This document shows positions 33,867-41,508 of a DNA stretch of 64,000 nt, piece by piece. The notes under the pieces are model-generated. The model searched no databases. It was given only the letters and a program-made list of their open reading frames with translations, and had not been told where the DNA came from. The stretch comes from QWHO01 sp021404945 (lineage in GTDB: Bacteria; Vulcanimicrobiota; Xenobia; Xenobiales; QWHO01), in NCBI GenBank assembly GCA_963169765.1, contig CAUJEN010000109.1, positions 1 to 64,000 on the forward strand, written 5' to 3'. The translations under genes were made by a program, and so were the position numbers. Position 1 is the first letter of the stretch, and every line of letters begins with the position of its first letter.

Positions 33867-34316
33867 CGGACGGCTGGCTGTTCGTGCTCCGCGCTTGGGC
33901 TTGCTCTGTCGTGGATATTACGCGCTCGGGCGAAAGGTTCCCTCTGCACGTTCATCGGGCCCTCCGCTGGTAGGTTCAGACTAGGCAGGTGGGTGCCCGG
34001 AGCGTTCGACAACTCGCTCACGAGCAGTCGAACGACTCAAGAAGACCGTGCGAGCCAGGAGAGAGCGACAACTCGCGCTCGAGGATGATGCCGCTGCATT
34101 GCCGGCAGGAAATCCGGCCTCCAGGCCAAAGCCCTCCTCGCCCGGGCGGGTTCTCTTCGAGCAGGCTGAGCTCTGGTCGAAAAGTTGCCGCCGCTCATGG
34201 CGAGCAATAGCTTCAAATCAGCGTTCGTAACGGGTGCTTGACAGCGGCCCTCCCCATGTTGGATTGTAGGGTCTTAAAACGTCAAAGAGTCAGTCCCCAT
34301 CAGCAGGAGGATAGGA
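33867..34316. other. 450-bp intergenic region with a stem-loop, upstream of metK
   Basis: No convincing gene is seen. An interrupted hairpin lies at 34004-34033 (GTTCGAC..CTCG / CGAG..GTCGAAC). GACAACTCGC recurs at 34007 and 34068. TTGACA at about 34228 could be the -35 of metK, but no matching -10 at 17 bp is clear. I see no S-box (SAM riboswitch) core here. Confidence 0.45.
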
Positions 34317-35546
34317 ATGAATCAGCAGTATCATCTGTTTACCTCGGAATCGGTTACCGAGGGCCACCCGGACAAAGTCGCCGACCAGATCTCGGACGCC
34401 ATCCTGGATGCGTATCTCAGGCAAGACCCGTATTCGCGCGTGGCCTGCGAGACCTTCATCCACACCGGGTGCGTGCACGTGGCCGGGCAGATCACCTCGA
34501 AGGCCAACGTCGATCTGCAGCACGTCGTGCGCCAGATGTTGACCGCCATCGGCTATACCGATCCTGCTTTCGGGATTGACGCCAAGAGCTGCGCCGTGCT
34601 GCTCTCGGTGGACGGCCAGTCGCCTGACATCGCGGCCGGGGTGGACAAAGCTCTGGAGGTCCGCGCAGGCGGCTCGAAAACCGAGGAGGATTCCCTGGGG
34701 GCCGGCGACCAGGGCCTGATGTTTGGCTACGCCTGCAAGGAGACCCCCGAGCTGATGCCGCTGGCCATCCAACTGGCCCAGCGCCTGGCCCAGAAGCTGG
34801 CCGACGTGCGCAAGCACGGCGTGGTCGACTACCTGCGCCCCGACGGCAAGACCCAGGTGACCGTGCGCTACGAGAACGGCGAGCCGGCCGGCCTCGACTG
34901 CATCTTGATCTCGACCCAGCACCACCCCAACGTGCCCCAGGCCAAGATCCGCCAGGACCTGATCGAGCACGTGATCAAGCCGGTGGTCGATCCCCAGTAT
35001 TTGAAGATGGAGAAGGGCGAGATCGTCTCCCCCCGCATCCTGATTAACCCTTCCGGAATGTTCGTGGTGGGCGGCCCCGAGGCCGATACTGGTCTGACCG
35101 GCCGCAAGATCATTGTGGACACCTACGGCGGCATGGCCCGCCACGGCGGTGGCGCCTTCTCCGGCAAGGACGCCACCAAGGTGGACCGCTCAGCCAACTA
35201 CGCCGCTCGCTGGGTGGCCAAGAACATCGTGGCGGCCGGCCTGGCCTCGCGCTGCGAGGTGGCCCTGAGCTACGCCATCGGCATGGCTCAGCCGGTCAGC
35301 ATCGCGGTGGAGACCTTCGGCACCCAGACCATCGAGCCGGAGAAAATCAGCGCCCTGGTCAGCGAGCACTTTGACCTGCGTCCGGGCGCCATCATCCGCC
35401 AGCTGGGCCTGCGCGCCCCCATCTACACGCCGGTAGCGGCCTACGGGCACTTCGGTCGTCCCGAGCTCGACCTTCCCTGGGAGCGCACCGACAAAGCCGA
35501 GGCGCTGCGGCAGGCTGCCTCCAGTTTTAACAAAGTCCCGGCCTGA
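34317..35546 (+). CDS. metK: S-adenosylmethionine synthetase
   Basis: The 409-residue protein makes SAM from methionine and ATP. Signatures are SESVTEGHPDKVADQISDA, GAGDQGLMFGYA and the P-loop-like GGGAFSGKDATKVDRS near residue 280. Length and residues are standard. A GGAGGA box precedes the ATG, and a very strong hairpin follows 94 bp after the stop. Confidence 0.97.
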   Translation: MNQQYHLFTSESVTEGHPDKVADQISDAILDAYLRQDPYSRVACETFIHTGCVHVAGQITSKANVDLQHVVRQMLTAIGYTDPAFGIDAKSCAVLLSVDGQSPDIAAGVDKALEVRAGGSKTEEDSLGAGDQGLMFGYACKETPELMPLAIQLAQRLAQKLADVRKHGVVDYLRPDGKTQVTVRYENGEPAGLDCILISTQHHPNVPQAKIRQDLIEHVIKPVVDPQYLKMEKGEIVSPRILINPSGMFVVGGPEADTGLTGRKIIVDTYGGMARHGGGAFSGKDATKVDRSANYAARWVAKNIVAAGLASRCEVALSYAIGMAQPVSIAVETFGTQTIEPEKISALVSEHFDLRPGAIIRQLGLRAPIYTPVAAYGHFGRPELDLPWERTDKAEALRQAASSFNKVPA

Positions 35547-35639
35547 CTTTTGCTCTCCGACGCGCGGTGCGAGAGCCGCGCGTCAGGAGACGAGGGTGCC
35601 ACCTGCCGACTTGTTCCAGAAACGGCAGGTCAGGCCGGG

Positions 35640-35684
35640 CGCAGGAAAAGAGCGCGGCCCCAGGGGCCGCGCTCTTTTCCTGCG
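35640..35684. terminator. Very strong hairpin after metK
   Basis: Two perfect 22-nt arms (CGCAGGAAAAGAGCGCGGCC.. at 35640-35661 and the complement at 35663-35684) surround a single A. The descending arm includes CTCTTTTCC, so it can end transcription, although no long T-run follows the stem; the symmetry would act in both directions. Confidence 0.75.
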
Positions 35685-35824
35685 CGAGCGGCTCCCGGGC
35701 TTCGCCGAGCGCGTCCCCCGCCCGCGGGCTTTGCCTGCGGCGAGCGCCCCAGGCTCGCGTTCTTTCACTGCCCCAGTGGCCCCCAGGCCGCGTTCTTTTC
35801 ATGCGCAGAGCGCCTCTTCCTGAC
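35663..35824 (+). repeat. Decayed copies of the metK hairpin arm
   Basis: The descending arm GGGGCCGCGCTCTTTTCCTG (35663) is echoed by CCCCAGGCTCGCGTTCTTTC (about 35748) and CCCCCAGGCCGCGTTCTTTT (about 35780), each followed by related bases. They fill most of the 315-bp gap between metK and the kinase gene. Confidence 0.5.
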
Positions 35825-35861
35825 AGGGGTAAAGGCTGCTCGGCGTGGAAAGAAACCCTGC

Positions 35862-38800
35862 GTGTCTGATCTTTATTACGGCCGCTATCAGGTCATCGAC
35901 CAGTTGGGCAGCGGCGGGATGGGCATCGTCTTCCATGGCCTCGACCCTCTGCTCGAGCGTCCCGTGGCCATCAAGACGCTGCATCCCGCCCGGCTGACCC
36001 AGCCGGCCATCGATCGCTTCCTGCGCGAGGCCCGCACCGCCGCCAAGCTCGACAGCCCGCACATCGTGCGCATCCACACCATCGAGCAGCAGCCCGAGAC
36101 CTACCTGGGCAAGCCCATCACCGTCCACTTCATCGTGATGGAGTTCGTGGCCGGGCGCACTCTGGGCGAGTTCCTGCAGGGCGCCCCCGCCAACCAGGCC
36201 GAGCTTGAGAAGCGTCTGCGGCTTTTCTTGCAGGTGCTCGAGGGGATCAAGTATGCCCACTCGCGCGGGGTGGTGCACCGCGACCTCAAGCCTGACAACG
36301 TCATGGTCACCCCCGAAGGGGTGGTCAAGGTCATGGACTTCGGCCTGGCTTTCTTCGAGGACAGCCACTCGCTCACCGACGCCGGCCAGACCATGGGCAC
36401 CCCGGCCTACCTCTCTCCCGAGCAGGCCATGGGCTCGCCGGCCGACCATCGCACCGACATCTACTCTCTGGGCGTCATTTTGTTCGAGCTCTTGACCGGC
36501 GAGCTGCCCATCATGGCCAGCCATCCGGCCGAGATGATCCGCAAGGTGATCGACGCTCCCCCTCGCAACCCTCGCGAGGTCGTCCCCACCCTGGCCCCGG
36601 CTCTGGAGCTGATGGTCAGCCGCTGTCTTCGCAAGCAGCCCGAGGCTCGCTACGCCACCGTGGACGAGATGATCGCCGAGCTCGAGCTATTCTTGAAGGG
36701 CGAGAGCGACAGGCCCCCCGTCAAACCGGCTCCCGTGTCCGAGCCCACCATCGCCCCCTGGTCGCCGCCGCCCGGAGCCACCTTCGCCGACGGCGCTCCC
36801 CCCGTCTCGCGGGCCATCGACTTCCGCTCGCTCGAGCCCCAGCCCCCGGTGGCCGAGCAGGAGAGCCCGCTGGCTTTCATGCCGCCCTCCACGTTCGTCA
36901 AGTTCGGCCAGTCGCCGGCGGTGGCTTCCGACTCCTGGCTGCTGGAGGCCAAAGAAAACCAGGGCCCGCTCTACCAGAAGCTGGAGCAGCCCCGTCCGGT
37001 CGACATTCCCGCCGCCCCGGTCGCGGCCGTCATCTGCTCGCGCTGTGGGGCCGAGAACCAGAGCGGTGCCGAGCTCTGCCAGACCTGCGGCATGGAGCTG
37101 CAGCAAAAGTCCTACTTCAAGATCGACCAGGAGGCCAAGACCCACCTGGCGGCCGGCCTCAAAGCCCTGGAGGCGGGCCGCTTCCAGCAGGCCGTCTTCG
37201 ACCTGCAGCAGGCCCTGAGTCGCAATCCCGAGCTGGGCGAGGCCCACCTCAACCTGGGCCGGGCCTTCACCGAGCTGTCCGAGTATGATTCGGCCCACAC
37301 CGCCCTGCAGCGCTCCATCGAGATCATGGTCGACTCCACCGAGCCCTATCTGGCTCTGGCCGACCTGTTCCAGCGCCAGGAGCTCTTCGGGGAGGTCATC
37401 GCCTGCCTGCAAGAGGTGCTGCGCCGCACCCCCGCCGACGCCGACTCGCGGTGCCGGCTGGCCTTCCTGCTGCAAGGGCAGGGCCGGGTGGCCGAAGCGG
37501 TGGATCAGTACCGCCGGGTGCTTCGCACCGATTCGCGCAACCTGCAGGCCAACCGCCAGTATGGCCTGATGCTGGCCGGGGGCGAGCGTCCCGAGGAGGC
37601 CATCCCCTATCTCGAGATGGCCTGCGAGGCCGATCCTGAGGATGCCCACACCGCCTCGCTGCTGGCCCGGCTCTACCAGAAGGCCCGCAAGGCCGATCGC
37701 GCCCAGCAGATTCTGCGCTCGGCCATCGCCCACAACCAGGACAACGCTTCGCTCTACGCTGACCTGGGGGCCTTCTACCAGGCCCAGGGTCGGGAAGACC
37801 TGGCCATCAACGAGCTCTCCCGGGCTCTCGAGCTCGACCAGGGCAATCGCGACGCCCGCGTCTGCCTGGCCGCCGTCTACGAGCGCCACGGCAAACTACC
37901 GCAGGCCCTGCGCGAGTTGGAGAAGGCGCTCGACTTTCATCCCCAAGATTTGCAGATCCACCGCCGTTTGGGCGAGCTTTACCTGCAGACCCAGGACCTC
38001 GACCGCGCCCTGGCTCACTTCGAGGAGGTGGTGCGCCTCGACCCGGCCTCCGCCGCCATGCACAACCGGCTGGGCCGGCTCTATCTCAAGAAGAACTACA
38101 CCGACCGCTCCATCGAGGAATACCAGCGCGCCGTCGAGCTGCATAAGGTCGATCCCGAGTACCGCGAAGACCTGGCCATGGCCTACTACTGCGCCAAGAA
38201 GTTCGACCTGGCCGCCGAGGAGCTGCGCAAAGCCGCCCTGCTCGACGGCCAGAACCCGGACTACCCCAAGGCCATGGGCATGCTCAAGTTCGAGCTGGGC
38301 GACAACGAGACGGCCGTGGCCTGCCTCAAGCTGGCCATCGCCAAGAAGCCCGGCGACTCCCAGGCCCACGGAATGCTGGGCCAGGCGTTCGCCCGCCAGG
38401 GCCTTTCCAACATGGCCATCTCTTCGTATCAGAAGGCGCTGGATCTCGATCCCAACCTGCACCTGATGCACCTCTACCTGGCCCGGGCCTACGCCCAGGC
38501 CGGACGCCACCAGGACGCGGTCAACTCCTTCCGCAAGCTGGGCAGCAAGCTGGGCATGCTGGAAGACACCCGCCTGATGAGCGAGGCCTACGTCGAGATG
38601 GGCATGAGCTACCTGGCCTCCCACCAGCCTGCCCGCGCGGCCGAAGTGTTCAGCGCCGCCCTGCAGAAAGATCCGCGCGACGCCCGGGCGCTGCACGGCC
38701 TGGGCCGCGTGCACCTGGCCCGCCACCAGCTCCCCAGAGCCCGCGAGCTGGTGCTCAGGGCCCTGAGCGCCGAGCCGCGCAATGCAGACTTTCTGGCCAC

Positions 38801-39254
38801 CCTGGCCGATCTGGCGGGGGAGGAGGGTCGCTTCGGCGAGGCCTCCGAGATTCTGCGCCAGGCCATCAGCCACGCCCCCACCCGCCCCGACCTCTACGAG
38901 CGGCTCGGACGCGCCCAGCGCAAGGCTGATCAGCCTGACGAAGCCATCGAGACCTTCCGCCGCGCCGCCGGCATCTTCCCCGAGCGAGCCGCCTCCTTCT
39001 ACTGGATGGAGGGCCGCGTGCACGCCCGCGTGGGCAACCTGGGCCAGGCGGCCCACATCTTTCGCCGCGCTCTCGAGCACGACCCCAACAACTGGACCAT
39101 CTACCGCGACCTGGGCACCACCTGTCACAAGCTGGGCAACATCCCCGACGCCGTCAAGACCCTGCGTCAGGCCATTGAGCGGGCCCCCGACCGCGAGCTG
39201 CCCGACCTCAAGAGCTACCTCGCCCGCCTCGAGCGCGAGCTGGCCGCTTACTGA
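35862..39254 (+). CDS. Ser/Thr protein kinase with zinc ribbon and a long TPR array
   Basis: From GTG 35862 the 1130-residue protein opens with a complete Hanks-type kinase: GSGGMGIVF, VAIK (Lys38), VVHRDLKPDN (catalytic Asp141), MDFGLAFF (Asp159) and GTPAYLSPEQ. A Pro-rich linker (about 290-390) leads to a zinc ribbon CSRCG..CQTCG (about 392-410), then about 20 TPR units to the end. No membrane helix is seen, so it is cytoplasmic. It probably phosphorylates partners gathered by the TPR scaffold. The upstream frame extends to 35550 but covers the metK hairpin and repeats, so those residues are not counted. Confidence 0.9.
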   Translation: MSDLYYGRYQVIDQLGSGGMGIVFHGLDPLLERPVAIKTLHPARLTQPAIDRFLREARTAAKLDSPHIVRIHTIEQQPETYLGKPITVHFIVMEFVAGRTLGEFLQGAPANQAELEKRLRLFLQVLEGIKYAHSRGVVHRDLKPDNVMVTPEGVVKVMDFGLAFFEDSHSLTDAGQTMGTPAYLSPEQAMGSPADHRTDIYSLGVILFELLTGELPIMASHPAEMIRKVIDAPPRNPREVVPTLAPALELMVSRCLRKQPEARYATVDEMIAELELFLKGESDRPPVKPAPVSEPTIAPWSPPPGATFADGAPPVSRAIDFRSLEPQPPVAEQESPLAFMPPSTFVKFGQSPAVASDSWLLEAKENQGPLYQKLEQPRPVDIPAAPVAAVICSRCGAENQSGAELCQTCGMELQQKSYFKIDQEAKTHLAAGLKALEAGRFQQAVFDLQQALSRNPELGEAHLNLGRAFTELSEYDSAHTALQRSIEIMVDSTEPYLALADLFQRQELFGEVIACLQEVLRRTPADADSRCRLAFLLQGQGRVAEAVDQYRRVLRTDSRNLQANRQYGLMLAGGERPEEAIPYLEMACEADPEDAHTASLLARLYQKARKADRAQQILRSAIAHNQDNASLYADLGAFYQAQGREDLAINELSRALELDQGNRDARVCLAAVYERHGKLPQALRELEKALDFHPQDLQIHRRLGELYLQTQDLDRALAHFEEVVRLDPASAAMHNRLGRLYLKKNYTDRSIEEYQRAVELHKVDPEYREDLAMAYYCAKKFDLAAEELRKAALLDGQNPDYPKAMGMLKFELGDNETAVACLKLAIAKKPGDSQAHGMLGQAFARQGLSNMAISSYQKALDLDPNLHLMHLYLARAYAQAGRHQDAVNSFRKLGSKLGMLEDTRLMSEAYVEMGMSYLASHQPARAAEVFSAALQKDPRDARALHGLGRVHLARHQLPRARELVLRALSAEPRNADFLATLADLAGEEGRFGEASEILRQAISHAPTRPDLYERLGRAQRKADQPDEAIETFRRAAGIFPERAASFYWMEGRVHARVGNLGQAAHIFRRALEHDPNNWTIYRDLGTTCHKLGNIPDAVKTLRQAIERAPDRELPDLKSYLARLERELAAY

Positions 39255-39335
39255 GCCAGAAGCGGAGCTCTGCCGTCCAACAGAACGCCTGGCGGGGCGG
39301 TCTACCGCCTGCTCAGAGCGGTCAAGCTGGCGGGC

Positions 39336-39665
39336 TCAGAAGCCGAAACCGGAGTAGTTGCCGTTCCAGCCGCCGATTCCGGCCCAGCCATACGACAGGC
39401 GCTGGCTGGCGCCGAAAAGGTCGTTGTAGTAACCCATGAAGTTGGCGTTCTGAAGGCTCGCGTTGCCCACGATCATCGAGCCGGCCCGAGAGTTATCGGT
39501 CTGGAAGATGAAAGGCTGGTTCACCCGGCCGATGTCGTGGAAGAACGAAGGCCCGGGAGGGTTGAAAATGAACGGCTGGTTGACCGGGCCGGTGGTGAAG
39601 ATGAAAGGCTGGGTGCTGGGCACTCCAGGGGTGTAGATGAAGGGGAACCGAGATCCGAAAGCCAT
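39336..39665 (-). CDS. Small protein with QPFIF tandem motifs
   Basis: From ATG 39665 (AGGAGG box 9 nt upstream; an ATG at 39674 touches the box) a 109-residue protein reads MAFGSRFPFIYTPG, then four PFI(F/Y) units: PFIYTPG, QPFIFTTG, QPFIFNPPG and QPFIFQTD. Then comes an Asn/Gly/Ser/Tyr-rich tail (MGYYNDLFGASQRL, GGWNGNYSGFGF). There is no signal peptide and no family I recognise. Aromatic repeats plus a Gly/Tyr-rich tail suggest a self-assembling or phase-separating protein (inference). Confidence 0.6.
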   Translation of the reverse strand: MAFGSRFPFIYTPGVPSTQPFIFTTGPVNQPFIFNPPGPSFFHDIGRVNQPFIFQTDNSRAGSMIVGNASLQNANFMGYYNDLFGASQRLSYGWAGIGGWNGNYSGFGF

Positions 39666-39786
39666 CGTGCGCATCCTCCTGGATTCAGACAATAGGGCGC
39701 AGGACTGAAAAAACTCTGATGAGCCGCCAAATTCGACGAGGCTTAGGAGCGCTCGGGCAAAGAGAATTTGACGGGTTCGGAAGGCC

Positions 39787-40467
39787 TTGTACTGGTCCAC
39801 CGTGGCCTTGCTGCAGGATATTGACCTCGAGGAGAACGGGCTTGATATCGACTCGGTGTTGGCCAGCCTGCCGGTTCGGATCGTGACTCGACCCGACGCT
39901 CCCCACGGCAACGGGACTCATCCCGACGCCGAGCACTTCGATTTCCCCTCGATATTGGAGGCAGGCCAGCGGGAGTGGCTCACGATCATCGCGGGCTACC
40001 AGATCGGGGACAACCCGGCGATGAGCGACCTGCCGATCACGCTCCAGGTGAGCCTCGACGGCGGTCAGCTCGACGGCGGTCAGCTGGTCGAGATTCTCGA
40101 GACAATCCCCAGCCAGCGAGACATCGTGGTCAACTCTGACGGAAATCTGACGGTCGTTCCAGGCCCTCAGTTCCCGAATCAACAGGGCACCGCCCAGCTT
40201 TCGGAGCAGGTTCAGCTGGCCGACAACTCCGACAAGATCGAAATCCAGGTGGAGGCAGTCCTGCTGAGAAGCATCAGGAAACCGTTCAGCCTGACCGTTC
40301 ACGGCAAGCTTTTCATGGCCCCGCTGCAGGGGCCCACCGAGATGGCCGTAGGCTCTACCCGCACCATCCGCATACCCCTATGGCCCTCGCACGTCTGTTC
40401 GCCCCCGCGTCTCCCGGCGTTACCGGTCTCCCGGCGTTACCGGTCCCACCGGGCGGTATGGCGGTAG
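39787..40467 (+). CDS. Hypothetical protein
   Basis: A 226-residue frame from TTG 39787 (GTG 39802 is the other choice) has GC-rich third positions and a well-mixed composition (EAGQREWLTIIAGYQIGD, DKIEIQVEAVLLRS), so it is probably coding. No family is recognised. The last 30 residues run into a tandem repeat and look like read-through into repeat DNA, so the natural 3' end may have been changed. No ribosome binding site is clear. Confidence 0.45.
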   Translation: MYWSTVALLQDIDLEENGLDIDSVLASLPVRIVTRPDAPHGNGTHPDAEHFDFPSILEAGQREWLTIIAGYQIGDNPAMSDLPITLQVSLDGGQLDGGQLVEILETIPSQRDIVVNSDGNLTVVPGPQFPNQQGTAQLSEQVQLADNSDKIEIQVEAVLLRSIRKPFSLTVHGKLFMAPLQGPTEMAVGSTRTIRIPLWPSHVCSPPRLPALPVSRRYRSHRAVWR

Positions 40468-40600
40468 GCGAGGCGAGCAGCCCTGCCCGGCCTCGGCCCT
40501 CGCACATCTGTTCGCACCCGCGCCACCCGCGAAATTCCTCAGCCAACAGCAAACGTCCTCACCCTCGCCAACCCGCGAAGTCCTCAGCCAACACCCATGT
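40384..40600. repeat. Cluster of short tandem and direct repeats
   Basis: Two exact 17-bp tandem copies GTCTCCCGGCGTTACCG (40409-40425, 40426-40442) lie beside direct repeats: CCTCGCACGTCTGTTCGC (from 40385) with CCTCGCACATCTGTTCGC (from about 40497), and CCCGCGAAATTCCTCAGCCA (from about 40527) with CCCGCGAAGTCCTCAGCCA (from about 40573). The next 100 bp are rich in C and A (CCAAC steps). Units vary and lack equal spacers, so this is not a CRISPR. Confidence 0.6.
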
Positions 40601-40764
40601 CCCAACCAACTTCAACCAACCAACAATGGCTCATCTCCCAAACCCCCCCGCAACTTTCCCCACCCGAGCCGGTTTGATCCCCTGGATGCACCACGACGAA
40701 GGATTTTCATCCCGGTCCAAGAACCTGTCGGCGCCTTGTCTGCAAGGCAGTGGGAGGACTCCGC

Positions 40765-41508
40765 GTGCTAAGAACCGTCCAACTGGCGCTCATGGTCGCC
40801 ATTTCGATGTTGGCCCTGGCCACCTTGCAAGCCCAGGAGGCCTCCACTCCCGACGAGCTGGCCATTCTGATCGTGGGCACCGAGGAGAATGCCGAGATGA
40901 TGCGCCAGGAGAACGTGCTCATCGAGGAAGTGCGCCGCCAGCTTCGCACCTGGCCGGCCGACAAACGCCCTCCCGTCTTCAGCTACCACTTCAACAAGAA
41001 GAAAGAGCGAGCCTACTGCGAGCAGAAGCTGAACATCCTGGTGGAGGATCTGGTCTTCGTAGGCATCGTCAGACTGGAGAAGAAGGTGCCCCGCAAGGTC
41101 GTCTACCGCATCGACCGCCTGGTCAACCCGGCCCGCTCGGCCACCGAGCTGCTCGAGCGGGCTCAGGAGATGCTGGGGGTCAACCTGACCCCCAGCCCCA
41201 GTCCCAGTCCAGGCACCCCTTCTCCCAGTGCCACTCCCAGCGCCAGCCCCTCCCCCGACGAGCCCGAGGCCCGCTGGCGCATCCAACTGGGCGTTTTCGG
41301 CCAGCGCAAGAACGCCGAGGAGCTGGTTGCCAAACTGCGCGAGAAGGGCCATGTGGCCACCATCATGGCGGCCGTGGAGGAGGGGGCCTCGGTCTACAAG
41401 GTGCAGATCGGTCCCTTCGCCAACCGTCAGGAGGCTCTGACCGCCGTGGATGCGCTCAAAGCCCAGTCCTTCCAACAGGCGTTCCTGGTCGACGGGGGCG
41501 GCGACTGA
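40765..41508 (+). CDS. Secreted/periplasmic SPOR-domain protein
   Basis: GTG 40765 with a GGGAGGA box gives a 247-residue protein: signal peptide (VQLALMVAISMLALATLQA), a middle domain (EVRRQLRTWPADKRP, LVFVGIVRLEKKVPRKV), a Pro/Ser linker (TPSPSPSPGTPSPSATPS) and a C-terminal SPOR domain (WRIQLGVFGQRKNAEELVAK..., VYKVQIGPFANRQEAL). SPOR domains bind denuded septal peptidoglycan, so it may act at division sites. priA overlaps its stop by 4 nt. Confidence 0.8.
   Translation: MLRTVQLALMVAISMLALATLQAQEASTPDELAILIVGTEENAEMMRQENVLIEEVRRQLRTWPADKRPPVFSYHFNKKKERAYCEQKLNILVEDLVFVGIVRLEKKVPRKVVYRIDRLVNPARSATELLERAQEMLGVNLTPSPSPSPGTPSPSATPSASPSPDEPEARWRIQLGVFGQRKNAEELVAKLREKGHVATIMAAVEEGASVYKVQIGPFANRQEALTAVDALKAQSFQQAFLVDGGGD

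Noticed and set aside
33989..34210. 73-residue plus-strand frame before metK
   Set aside because: Arg/Ser/Pro-rich composition, crosses a hairpin, no ribosome binding site and no family resemblance.
40384..40600. Possible CRISPR array
   Set aside because: Repeat units differ in length and sequence and spacers are not of equal size; no cas gene is nearby.
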